Shown here: positions 36,151 to 47,000 of the stretch, piece by piece
Layout of the letters: every line of letters starts with the position of its first letter
How positions within the stretch are numbered: position 1 is the stretch's first letter
NCBI RefSeq assembly: GCF_026151205.1
Contig: NC_087073.1
Location: 744,001 to 808,000, forward strand
DNA: 64,000 nucleotides
From: Bolinopsis microptera
Lineage: Eukaryota > Ctenophora > Tentaculata > Lobata > Bolinopsidae
Reading direction: 5' to 3'
The notes under the pieces: model-generated
What the model saw: the letters and a program-made list of their open reading frames with translations, nothing else
Told to the model about the DNA's origin: nothing
The model's database searches: none
Made by a program: the position numbers and the translations under genes

Positions 36151-36218
36151 TTTGGACGAGGGCAGCACAATTTATTCATATATATAAATATGAATAAATT
36201 GTGCTGCCCTCGCCCAAA
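36151..36218. repeat. 31 bp hairpin upstream of the GPCR gene
   Basis: Arms 36151-36181 and 36188-36218 pair with one mismatch around a 6-base loop; the stem core is GAGGGCAGCACAATTTATTC. It lies ~90-150 bp upstream of the GPCR start codon and near the common centre of the two larger inverted repeats. It could be a transcribed hairpin or a collapsed TIR element. Confidence 0.85.
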
Positions 36219-36272
36219 TTGATATTTCTCATACGCTCAAAGTGCACTGTATATTTTATTTTGCTTATTTTA

Positions 36273-36550
36273 GATCGCACTGCTTCAAATGCACCAATAA
36301 GCTGGCTTTATTTTTCTTTGTATAAATAAACAAATTTGAATAATAATAGTGATAAAAACAAAGAATCGTACGTAAGCGTGAGTGAGATCTTTTAAAAATT
36401 ATTATGTGCGATCGATCGCACTGCTTCAAATGCACCAATAAGCTGCCTTTTTTCCCCTTGTATAAATAAACAATTTTTAATAACAATTATGATACGAACA
36501 AAGAATCGTACGTGAGCGTGAGTGAGATCTTTAAAAAATTATTATGTAAG
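36273..36550 (+). repeat. 141 bp tandem duplication
   Basis: Two adjacent copies start at GATCGCACTGCTTCAAATGC at 36273 and 36414, differing by a few bases and homopolymer lengths. It lies upstream of the GPCR gene, so it may belong to its promoter region; no function is evident. Confidence 0.85.
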
Positions 36551-36789
36551 GGGAGAGCCGGGGGCAAACATCAGTACTCATACGTTGGGTCTTATAAGTT
36601 TAAATAACATAACCATGAAAACTGTAACTTTGCAGATGGTATACCATACTGTTAATACTCATGATTCCGTCGCCAAAATTAGTAATTCAACATCGAATTG
36701 CCTAAACTAGTGTTTGTGAACATGTCAGAAACTCCATGGTAACATTTAATATTGCAATAGCAATTTAATCTGGAATATGATATAACACG

Positions 36790-37575
36790 ACATCTTTCCG
36801 ACGCGACAGCGACATCTGTCCGACTCAGGCCTCAGGGTACCAGAAAAAAAAACGACATCTGTCCGAAATTGTGATCTGATTTCATTACGACACATTTCCA
36901 ATTAGAAACATGATCTGAGCTGTTACTTGCTAATTTGTATACGTAACAATTGGACAATAGTTTAGATTTTATATTTAAATTAATTCAATAAAATACAATA
37001 TCAAAGAATCAAATCTAAAGCATAGCCAAATTTCCGATAGCTTTTAGGAAATCCATAGGGTTGCTGTAGTTGTGTAATCATCTACAATTATCTGAAGTTG
37101 TCGATCATAACGGATCCATTTGGGTGCACGTAGCTCAGGTAGTTCCCGCCCGCCCGTCTTTGGTTTTCTTCACGTCTGTAAGGGCTTGTTCTGGGAGCCT
37201 TGTTTGCGATAAACTGAAGATTGGTTCATTGGTTGCCATTGTGGATTGCGATAACTGATCTACATACCACTGTCCTATATGTACTCATGTAGGCTGTGAC
37301 CTGTGATGTGATCGACAGCTTGTTAGTGTACGGCTAGCACGATCCTGTCCTCAAATAGTCAATCACTTATCGATGGATCACATCTCAATGGATCACGTCA
37401 TCAGCATTAGAACAATGGGAGCAACGTCACAAGATTACCCGTGAGCTTGTGAAATACGAATGTGATCCGAAATTACAAATATATGATCTGAAATTCGGAC
37501 AGATATCGCCAAAAACGACTCCTCCGACAGCGACATCTGTCCGAAATCCCTAATTCGGCTGTCGGACAGATTTAG
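36790..37575 (-). mobile_element. TIR element Z, copy 2 (inverted, diverged)
   Basis: Both ends carry GACAGCGACATCTGTCCGA-type motifs, and the interior matches 20880-21120 in reverse orientation (AGCTTGTTAGTGTACGGCTA; GATCCTGTCCT; GAGCAACGTCAC). It is shorter and more diverged than copy 1. No transposase. Confidence 0.6.
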
Positions 37576-37814
37576 CCCAATCTATTAAGTACATATATAA
37601 TTACCATGGGATAAATTATAATTAGTATGAAAGTAAAGAGGAAGTGCCATCTCCATCTCCAACCTCAATCCAACAGTTTGTTATTAATTGATTTATTTAT
37701 ATCAAGAATTTAAAGAGTGACAACTACACATTGAACTAGGATTTTTGTTTAACTGAATTTTTGTTTAACTGAATTGATTTATTTATATCAAGAATATTCT
37801 TGATTACTAATTAG

Positions 37815-38362
37815 TTAGGACAAGGGGATCAGGTACTAAGTTTTGGACGTGACGTCGACTAAGTGTAATTTTGGAATTTCTCAAAAGACCCACCCACCCC
37901 CTTTGCGGTACTAATAACTGTTTTTTGGATAATAATAAAGACACCCACCCCTTTTGCGGTACTAACTGTTGAGAAATCACAGTACTAACAGTGTCTAGGT
38001 ATATAAGATAAGATACTCACCCAGAAATTGCTTAAATAAATAGTTCATTAAACATTGGGAAATGGGTAAATTATACCCACTATTTCGTAGGGATTCTGTT
38101 TTCAATGTAGTCGAATTAGATACAAAGTTACAAAAAAAGGAAAAAAACCCATTCCCAAATTTGAAATTTGAGGTAAAATGGGTTTTTTGAGGTTGGACAG
38201 TGGACACCCCCTTAGTACCATGTACTAATTTTTTTTTCTGGAAAATGAGCAGCATACCCACCACTAAGTACAAAAGTACTAACTGTGGTTTGGAAGAAAA
38301 TATGACTCACCACCCCAACGTCACGTTCAATACTAAGTGTATGATCCCCGCCCCCCTGTCTA
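37815..38362. mobile_element. MITE-like element with GGGGATCA...ACGTGACG ends
   Basis: The left end (37815-37852: GGGGATCAGGTACTAAGT, then GGACGTGACG) is mirrored by the right end (38318-38362: CGTCACGTTC, then ACTAAGTGTATGATCCCC). The interior has repeated CCACCCCTTTTGCGGTACTAA units. The GGATCAGGTACTAAGT motif also occurs in the inner ends of repeat Y (28490-28600 and 44035-44165), so these may be one family. No ORF. Confidence 0.5.
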
Positions 38363-39170
38363 TTTCACAGGTATTTCTCAACAGTTCATTAAAATGATCC
38401 AGGGGTCTCACCACATCACATAGCTGCAGAGGAAACCAATTGTGGAGGAGAGAGTAGAACACATTGTTAGTGTAATAATGTATAGTAATGCCGATGCAAA
38501 ATGCACAATGCACAATACACAATACACAATGCACTAGTGCAGCCGATTTTATAGCGTCTATTGTGCTGTATCTTAGATGTATTATTGTGTTGAAAAGAAC
38601 AATGTATGGTGTGTACTCCTGATAGGAAATCTTTTATTCGCCGAGTTCATGCTCACTGTCAGACTCACAGTGTCTATTGGTGAATGAAAATACACACAGT
38701 AATTTGTTATTACTAGTCAATGTAAATCATTGTTCAATGCTCATGCTGGGAGCCCATTTCCTTACTATGCAAAACCTGTGAATTGGACATATTCTGGCGA
38801 TGTTACTAGTGCACTGTGCAACTGAATTGAAAGTTACCTACAGGACTCTATATGGTGTATATGGGGTATATGAGATAACAGATACGAGATATTATAAAAA
38901 TCAAAATTCAGGTCCTTGTTTTAAACCTATTTTTCAGATAACAACTAAGTTTGACCTCTGATAAGGAAACATGTTTTCTTTTCATTGGCCATAACTTTAA
39001 TGATTACCCAAGCTACTGTAACATGGAATTTTTCGTAATTACAGTTACATTATGAAGGTGAGACTAATTGATATGTGGTGTTTGAGCACGTTACTTAGTT
39101 TGCTCACAAATTAAGTATGATAAATTTCATATTATAATGAATATATTTAAAATGTAATATATGTACTCAC
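38363..39170. other. Spacer, short tandem repeats only
   Basis: Contains a microsatellite of (AATGCACAAT/ACACAAT) units at 38497-38533. A minus-strand frame after an acceptor-like CTCTGCAG at ~38422 is open for about 23 codons, but its phase does not match the upstream exon pair 39171-39602. No gene called. Confidence 0.35.
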
Positions 39171-39602
39171 ACAACATAGCTATAGTTATTTCTTCACTGG
39201 GATACTTTGTCGTATCCAGAGGTGTTAGGTAATCTGAAAAATGAAATGTTTCACACATCCTGGTATACAATATTGTCATGTGCAGCATTAAAAATTAGAC
39301 AGTAGAGCAAATATAGAGTTTTAAAATATAGAGTTTTAAAATATAGAGTTTTAAAATTGATATGATTTTTTTAGAAGGTTCACAAAAAGGTACAATATAC
39401 TATTATCTTTAACTAGATGGCTCCTACCTTATGGTATTTACAGTTCAAAATCGTATTGGGGATTTAAAACATGATAAGAGAAACAAAGTTAAATTTTATT
39501 AAAAATATAACAGTACTTACATTGTGAGTATCCAAGAACAGATAATGTGAATAGTATTATAGTAAACACTGATGTTATCCGACATACACCAACTTTTGAC
39601 AT
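39171..39602 (-). CDS. Signal-peptide exon plus second exon of a secreted/membrane protein (candidate, partial)
   Basis: On the minus strand exon 1 starts ATG at 39602 and encodes 27 residues with a textbook signal peptide (a basic start, then TSVFTIILFTLSVLGYSQ). It ends at 39521 before GTAAGT. Exon 2 runs 39233 to 39171 with acceptor ATTTTTCAG and donor GTGAGT; its phase fits (one base carried over) and it adds ~20 open codons (YLTPLDTTKYPSEE). No third exon could be placed before the TE-rich DNA at 37-38.4 kb. The gene has the same orientation as the GPCR, but the GPCR has its own signal peptide and need not be joined. Family unknown. Confidence 0.42.
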
Positions 39603-39739
39603 TGCTAGCACCTACTAGAAATACATGATTCAAATTATTGAATATGCAAAAGACAATGTGAAACAACTAATCCACCCTCTCCACTCCACCCTCGCACATC
39701 ATCATTTGTGATATGTGAGCAACATGATTTTTTTTTTTT

Positions 39740-40310
39740 TTGAAACTTTTACAAAATAGCAAATATACAAATGTACAGCAAATCGAACAAACATATTTTT
39801 ACTTTAATACTTTCAACACTACTATATAACAAATAATTTGAGGAAACGATGTAACAGAGTCGATATATTTTAATGTTGCCATGGGGTGGCAAGTCCCCAT
39901 ACATCGCAGTCCGGTAGTTTCATTGCGTCCTAATATAAAATGGGCCGAAATGTATAAATGCTATAAAGCGTGGGTCAGTGAAACAAGTACAGAGGACAAC
40001 TTTCAAAACACGAGTTTTATGGCCGCCCAAAGTCTCAATAACATCACCTCCACCTAGTGATAAAATTATGAAATATGAAGTGTGAAACAATCAAGAAATA
40101 GAGTATGTAAATTATAAAATTGTCTCTCAAATACAGATAACGTCCGAAAACTATTAAGATACACAATACTCATTCAAATACTGATCAGTGTCCGAGGGAC
40201 ATGAATTGCTTCATGGTGGCTTCTTATCACGGCTACAGACTTTCCCGTACCGGATATAGTGAACGAGATGAGTCTGTTCATAATGTGACAGGCGTTAAGT
40301 TTCAACTGTC
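39740..40310 (-). repeat. Inner inverted repeat V, right arm
   Basis: Reverse complement of 32290-32730 with an insertion of ~130 bp (about 39800-39930) and a disrupted coding remnant. Landmarks are GATCAGTGTCCGAG, ACTATTAAGATACACAATAC and GGCCGCCCAAAGTCTCAATA. Confidence 0.8.
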
Positions 40311-40754
40311 CATCTCGAAGGGTAAGTCATTCAGCTTCAAGTTTTCTCACAATTAACAAGGATAATCAAACCAAACGCAAGATTTGTATGCCCATTTATG
40401 ACATATGGTCTATGACCGTTGTATCATGTACATTATGTATTGTATCGGTATGAATTAAACTGCTTCTTCGAGATTGTAAGAATTTAACGTGACAACAGCT
40501 CAGGAAAGAGACTTGTAAATTGCATAATGTTTTGGCTATGTTCCCAATACGAAGTACAGTAAAACAATAAGACAAAGCATAACCTAATTCATAACATGGG
40601 TTGGAGGTCCAGAGGTCGCTTGAATGGGCTCGAAATCGGAAGATTCTGGTTAAAAATGGTGCTCGTCAAAATATTATTACAAGGCGATCACGTACTATCA
40701 ACAAATACACGGAAGTTGCAAGATTGGCATTTTAATGGTAGCGCTCGATTCGTA

Positions 40755-41427
40755 CGATACAGGGTTTAGACAAAGCGAATATGCGCGGCGTAGAAACTTT
40801 CGCTTTTATTACTTCTAATGTCCAATTGTGGAATCCAGTTGCGGCTCATGGAAGTTGGGGGACTGTTTTGGAGCTGGAGAGCGTCCAGAGGCGGTTTACC
40901 CGTCTTATTGATGAGGTGGGTACTCTTCCATACAGCCGTAGACTGGATATCCTCAATTTGACAACGCTGGCAGAGCGGCGAATACGTGGGGACCTTATTG
41001 AAGCTTTTAAAGTAACTAGTGGTTTGAGTGAACATGGATCGGGTTTGTTCAGAATTAAATGAGCAGATCTGGTCTTAATCTTGTTTCAACCAATAGATGT
41101 AGTAAGAGTGTAACTAAAGTGAAGAATCTCCAGTCTTCTTTTCTTCCGGAGCGAGTCATTCCTTACTGGAACAAACTCCCTCCAGATGTCAAGAACTGCT
41201 CGACAGTTTTAAATTTTAAAGTTAGATTAGAAGGATTTAAGAAAGAAATGATTTCTAAAAACAATGTAAATGATTTTTATTTTTGGAATGTTTCAAATGA
41301 AGTTTTAAGGAAAATTGAAGGACCCAGTTATTTAAGCAATAAGGAGAGACATAATGAATATTTTTGGTTTCATCCTTTTGTGGCAAAGAAGCGTTTTGTA
41401 AATCTTTATTCCACTGGGAAGTTTTAA
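40755..41427 (+). pseudogene. 5'-truncated LINE ORF2 C-terminus, frameshifted
   Basis: Two overlapping frames (40781-41062 and 41059-41427) together give the C-terminal end of a LINE reverse transcriptase: VQLWNPV, LESVQRRFTRLI, YSRRLDILNLTTLAERRIRG, then VIPYWNKLPPDVKNC. The frame changes at about 41055, so the copy is dead. It lacks the RT catalytic core, as expected from 5' truncation during target-primed insertion. It belongs to a different lineage from the LINE at the window start (different C-terminal sequence). Confidence 0.88.
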
Positions 41428-41726
41428 TGAAATATTTATATATAATGTATTAGATTTTATTTTGCTCTAACCAGAGCCAGCTCTCGCTTGCAGTACTTAG
41501 TAGTGCGCGACCGCCGACTTGTGAAACAAGCGCGTCACGCAGTACGCGTAGACACATGGCTATGTGAAGATTTTATTAATTAATAAAATTGAATTTGATA
41601 AATTATTAATGTTGATGGAAAAATATATTTCTTTAAATTATTTTTCTTTTTAGTGCAATGATATTTTGTAGACACTTGTGATGATGTTATGTCATAATCT
41701 TTACTTACTTACTTACTTACTTACTA
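41428..41726 (+). mobile_element. 3' UTR and (TTAC)n tail of the truncated LINE
   Basis: The fragment ends in six TTAC units at 41701-41725, a short 3' microsatellite tail of the kind used by many CR1/L2-type LINEs in place of poly-A. This fixes the element orientation as plus. Confidence 0.65.
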
Positions 41727-42416
41727 ATGAATTTGTTATACATGATGAATAATTTACATTTTTTATCAAATTTAATAATATTATATTAATGATGTGAAAT
41801 CAGTATTGTAATTTTTCTTCATACGAAGCAATTTCATAAGCGCGCGGCGTTTTACAAAAATGTCAGTGTTGAGCAAAATTTTTACGAACGAATCGAGCGC
41901 TCTTCTTCAAATTCTGATAACACAAACCGTGCGTTTGTCTGTTTGTTTATGAGTTTTAGTCATTTACCAATTTAATCTCACTTAGAATTTGAGCTAATAT
42001 TGTGTGACACAGTGTGCAGTCTATTAATTTACATGGTGATACGATACCAACTATCTTTCTTTCCAGACCTCCTTGTTTCATCAACTTGCGTTTGTCTTTC
42101 TTTCAGCAAAAAGAAACGTTTTCAGATTATTGTTTTCTTGATATTAATAAATTATTAATCAAATACTGACAGGTTGTTGGCTAAGGCTGGGGAGAACTTT
42201 TCCCGATTTCCTGTTGACTATAGGTTGTCATTTAAATCAGCTATTTAAGTTATGGATGTGTAGTGGGTCTAAACAATTGAAGCACTGGCTTTACTGAGAT
42301 ACTGTTGAGGCATTGTATGTGTTAGCAGCTTGATGAGAAAACATAGTTATTTGAATTATTCATTATATTCTTCAAATCAAACTTATTTAAAAGCATTCGG
42401 CCATAGCTTATAAGGG
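41727..42416. other. Spacer, no supported gene
   Basis: AT-rich unique sequence between the LINE tail and a hAT-like MITE. No open frame above 60 codons with domain or splice support was seen. Confidence 0.4.
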
Positions 42417-42424
42417 GTTGATTT

Positions 42425-42708
42425 CAGTGGTGTAACTTTGCCTGTTGGCGCCCCCCCTGCCGAAAATGCGCTCCCCTGTTGGCGCCCCTCCCCTTTTAGC
42501 ACCCCTCCCTAAAATTGAACAAATTAGGTGATTTTAGAGGATATGCTGGTAAAATCTCTAAAAAAGTGTGTTTCTAGAGCAAAATGCGCAGTTTTGCTAG
42601 ATCATAGTACCTCAGTTAAGTTTTTCAAAATTGACCCACATTCAAACGACGATTTTCCGCCCCCCCCCCCGCACAGTGGGGTCAGCGGGGCCTTTCGTTA
42701 CACCACTG
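42425..42708. mobile_element. Non-autonomous hAT-like MITE, 284 bp
   Basis: Ends CAGTGGTGTAAC and GTTACACCACTG are perfect 12 bp TIRs, flanked by a perfect 8 bp target duplication GTTGATTT (42417-42424 and 42709-42716). A single related end (CAGTGGCGTAACGTTGCCTG) is present at 23518. The interior is C-rich with no ORF. Confidence 0.9.
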
Positions 42709-43007
42709 GTTGATTTAGTAGTCACTGCTGCAGCTTGTATTCGTCGGAATACAATTACTGAACATAATGTCAAAATAAACAACAACTTATTTGGGCTATA
42801 TGTCGTAGAAATTGAAATGGCGGAAGAAATTGGCGCCATATTTGTTATTCTAGTCGTACTAGACCTGTGCCATATTATTATTTTAGTGGCTAAATGGTTA
42901 AATCGCAATGGCGTTTAAGACTGCATTTCTGTACATGTTGTAGCAAGAGATGTATAATTGAACCATAATTACAACTTTATATTATTGTATAATGTATAAA
43001 TATCATC

Positions 43008-43308
43008 ATGTTCCCTGCACAGTTTGTTAGCAATATAAAGATGTGGTACAAGAGCGGAAGTAACCTTATCAGCGTAGCCCTTTGTGTTACCACATGCATC
43101 CTAACTTTCAACTATTGGTCCATATCACAAGTAAGTTATTCACTGTTTTAAACTTTTATCCATTGCTTGTGATGATTCGATTTTATATTCTCAAATTGTG
43201 TGAAACTTTCTTAAACTTCTGAAACTAACTTAAAGTACTTTCTAAACAGAGCTTTTTCAGGATATGGTAATTTTAGACGCTCAAGTAAAAGTTTGTCGTC
43301 AGAAAGAG
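43008..43308 (+). CDS. GOLM1/GOLM2-like Golgi membrane protein, first two exons only
   Basis: Exon 1 (43008-43130, 41 codons) starts MFPAQFVSNIKMWYKS and has one membrane segment (~residues 18-36) ending in FNYWSIS, the hallmark at the membrane exit of vertebrate GOLM2 (CASC4) and GOLM1 (FNYWI). It ends CAA before GTAAGT, phase 0. Exon 2 (43261-43308, 16 codons, acceptor CTTTTTCAG, donor GTTTGT) is in phase and begins the luminal heptad-like part (DMVILDAQVKVCRQKE), as in the family, where a coiled coil follows. Type II topology in the Golgi is inferred from the family. No further exons precede the minisatellite and repeat arm that start at 43.6 kb, so the gene is either interrupted there or has a very long intron. 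Confidence 0.68.
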
Positions 43309-43599
43309 GTTTGTTTTCATACTAAACATGTTATCTTTCATAAAATAAGTACTCAAATTAAGATTACATTTGATCCTTAATGGACTCAGTAAGATAATTG
43401 TGGATCAGCAAAAACTTCATAGTCTGCAGGCTGTATCAGTGCTACTCATATCTTACTCATATCTTAGCGGCAGAATGGCAGATAACTTCTAAAAGCACTG
43501 CTTTCTTCTTTATCTTAATCAACTGTATTTTACCAATAGTAACTGTTGCAACCCCTTCCATAAGCAAGGCACCTTCCCCTTCCCAGTGTAGGAAATTTA

Positions 43600-43800
43600 T
43601 CCTACTCCCTTACCACTCACTTACCCCTCCCTTACCCTCCCTTACTCATCCCTACCACTCACTTACCCCTCCCTTACCCCTCCATTACCCCATTACCCCT
43701 CCCTTACCCTATTACCCCTCCCTTACCCTATTACCCCTCCCTTACCCCTCCATTACCCCTCCCTTACCCCTCCCTTACCCCTCCCTTACCCCTCCCTCGG
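43600..43800 (+). repeat. CCCTTACCCCT minisatellite
   Basis: Tandem units of CCCTTACCCCT and CCATTACCCCT (about 11 bp), with a few ACTCACTTACC variants at the left end. It would lie in the second intron of the GOLM-like gene. Confidence 0.85.
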
Positions 43801-44029
43801 CCTCATCCTGTTTATGATTTTTTCATATTCGGTGTAGTGTCCTGTTTGTGGAGAGGGGTTTTCCAAACTCCAGGGGCTCGTGAAGTGTCTTACACAACCT
43901 CTCCGAGCCCAAGATCCGAAGTGCGTGGTGAAGAGCCACACCCTTCTCGAGGTGCCACTGTTAAGCTTAGTAGCCTGTTCTGGGTGATTCCAGTTAAAAC
44001 AGGTGAACAGTAACAGAAAAAACGCGGCC

Positions 44030-47000
44030 GGAGGGGGGGGGGTCAGGGTACTAAGTCAGTACGAGATGCTGCATACGGGGGGGGGGGGGTCAGGTACTAA
44101 GTCCGAGCTGCTGTAACTCTCGAGATTACCGGGGGGGGTGGATCAGGTACCAAGTACCGTGTACGAGCTGCAGCATACTCCAGATCAATGCAAGGTCTCA
44201 AACGACTGGTCGAATCGTTTGGTTAATATCTTGGGGGGGGTCCAACCCGATGTCCGATATGAGGTGATGAGGCAAATCGGAATCGGAAAAATGGAAAATT
44301 GAAGGGAAATTAACAGAATCGATCTCTAAAACTTCTGGAAGTGATATAATTCAACAAGAACACCTCCATATTGATATATTTTTATGAGAAATACGAACCA
44401 ATTGGACATTCCAATAGTATGTTTTTATGTGTTTTTCCACTGCAGGGGCGCTAGTATGCTCACTACTAGTTGACGTTGTCATTTACTCCAGACCCGAGTG
44501 CTTTGGCCTTTGTCGTGTGATCGATTGTTTCGCTACTATTATTTTATCCCTGTTACTTAATATTATTTATTAGTACAACACTAGGTCCGGGTTATCTTTT
44601 GTGGTTCCGGTCTTTAAAAACATACCATAATATCACTAGTACACATGCACCTTAAATGTATTGTCAAGTACAATTTGTTCGTAAACACATTGCATTGGCT
44701 GGGGGATCATGTTTTGTGTCCGTTCGGTACCCTATATTTTCAAAACGGACAAAATGTAGGGCGAACAAAAACGGACAATAAACAGACAAAACGGTATTTA
44801 CATGTCTCCTCCCTGGTTCTTCCTTCCTCCTTTCAACAGTCCTCTCTCCTCCTAGTCTTCCTCCTCCTACTGAGGTCCTTTCCTAGTTCTCTTCTGTCTC
44901 TTCCTGACTCCTGTCCTCGTCCTCGTCCTCTCCTCAGTCCTCCTCACCTTGCTCCTCAGTCCCCTCCTCCTCCTCGTCCTAATCAGTCCTCCTCCTTCTC
45001 TTTCTCCTCCTCCTCCTCATTTCTCCTACTCATCCTCCCTCTCCTTCTCCTCCCCAATCAGGTCGTCGTCCTCCTCCTGAGTCCTCCTCCTCATTTCCTC
45101 CTCCACCTCCTGAGTTCTTCTGAGTCATCCTCCTCATACCTCCTCTCAGTCATCTCCTCTTCCTCCTCAGTCCTCCCCAGTCCCTCCTTCCATCCTCATC
45201 CTCCTCCTTTCTCCTTCCTCATCAGTCCCTCATCTCTGTCCTCCTCAAATCGTCCTCGTCCTATCCTCATCCTTAGTCCTCCTTATCCTCCTCCTCAGTC
45301 CTCCCCCAATCCCTCCTCCTCATTCTCCTCTTCTCCTCCCTCAGCTCATCTCCTCCTCCTTTCTCGCTTTCTTCTTCTCCTAATCAGTCCTCCTCCTCCT
45401 CGTCCTTAGTCCTCGTCCTAGTCCTCCTCAGTCTTCCTCATCAGTCCTCCTCCTCAGTCCTCTCCTCCTTCTCCTCATCAGTTCCTACTCCTCTGTCCTC
45501 CTCCTCTTCCTCATCCTCTTCAGTCCTCTTCTATCACGCTCTCATCTTATTCATCCTCAAGTCCTCCTCTCTTCAGTCCCCAGTCCTTCCTCCTACTCGT
45601 CAGTTCCTCGTCCTCCTCTCGTCTCATCTCATCGTCATCCTCCTCAGTCCTTCTCCTCTCCTCAGTCCTCCTCCTCTTCCTCCTCAGTTCCTCCTTCTCC
45701 TTCTACTTCTTCTCCTCCTATACTAAGTCCTCCTCCTCTCCTCAGTCCTCCTCCTCCTTTTCCTCTTTTCCTCCTTTCCTCCTTCTCCTCCTTCTCCTCC
45801 TACTCCTAAGTCCTCCTCCTTCAGTCCTCCCCAGTCCAACCTCCTCATCAGTCTCGCCAGTCATCCTTCTCCTCCTTCTCTCCTCAGTCTCTCCTCATCA
45901 TCTCCTCAGTCTCCCTCAGTCCTCTCTCCTCAGTCCTACCCTAAGTCTCCTCTTCCTCAGTCTCCCCCAGTCTACTTCTCCTCTTCATATCTGTCCCTCC
46001 TCACTCAGTTCCTCGTCTCGTCTTCTCCTTCTTATACAGTCCTCCTCCTTTGTCTTCCTCTGTCCTCGCTCTCGTTCATCCTCCTCAGTCCTCCCCCAGT
46101 CCACCTCCTATCAGTCCTCCGCCAGTCCTCCTTCTCCTCCTTCTCATCCTCAGTCCTCCTCCTCATCATCCTCTCAGGCCTCCTCAGTCTCCTCTCCTCA
46201 GTCCTCCATAAGTCTCCTCTTCCTCAGTCCTCCCCCAGTCCTCCTTCTCCTTTCATCATCAGTCCTCCTCCTCCAGTCCTCGTCCTCGTCCTTCTCCTTC
46301 TTATAGTCCTCCTCCTAGTCTTCCTCCTCGTCCTCGCTCTCGTCCTCCTCCTCAGTTTCCTCCTCGTCTTAGTTTCCTACTCTCATCTCCAATGAGCTGC
46401 TCCTCTTCTCAGTCCTCTCCTCTCCTCTTCAGTCCTCCTCCTCTCAGTTCCTCCTCCTCCTTCAGTCCTCCTCGGGTCCTTCTCCTCCTCCTCAGTCCTC
46501 CCCAGTCCTCTCTTTCTTCTAGTCTTCCCTCCTTCTCCTCCTCCTCCTCCCTCAGTTCTTCCTCCTCACCCTCCTCCTCCTTCTCCTCTTCCTTCTCCTC
46601 CTAATCAGTCTCCTCCTCGTCGTCCTCCTCCTCGTACTTTGTCATCGTCCTCATCCTCATCGTCCCTTAGTCTCGTCCTTCATCTCCCAGTCCTTGTCCT
46701 TAGTCCTCGTCCTCATCCTCCTAGGTCCTCGTCCTGGTCCTCCTCTGTCCTCCTCAGTCTCCTTCTCCTCAGTCCTAGTCTCCTCCTCAGTCCTCTTCAT
46801 CCTCCTAGTCTCCCCAGTTCCTCCTTCTCCTCACTCGTCATCCTCAGTCCTCTCTCCTTCTTATCAGGTCCTAACCTCAGTCCTCGTCCTCGATATCGTC
46901 CTCGTCCGCAGTTCTCGTCGTCCTTAGCCTCGGTTTCTCTTATGTCCTCCTTCCTCCCGTTCATCAGTCCTCTCATGAAATGTGTTGCACGGTCAATTGT

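Noticed and set aside
44645-45409. 254-codon Ser/Pro/Leu-rich frame and others in the pyrimidine tract
   Set aside because: Low-complexity translation of TCC-rich repeats; the left arm counterpart does not keep the frame.
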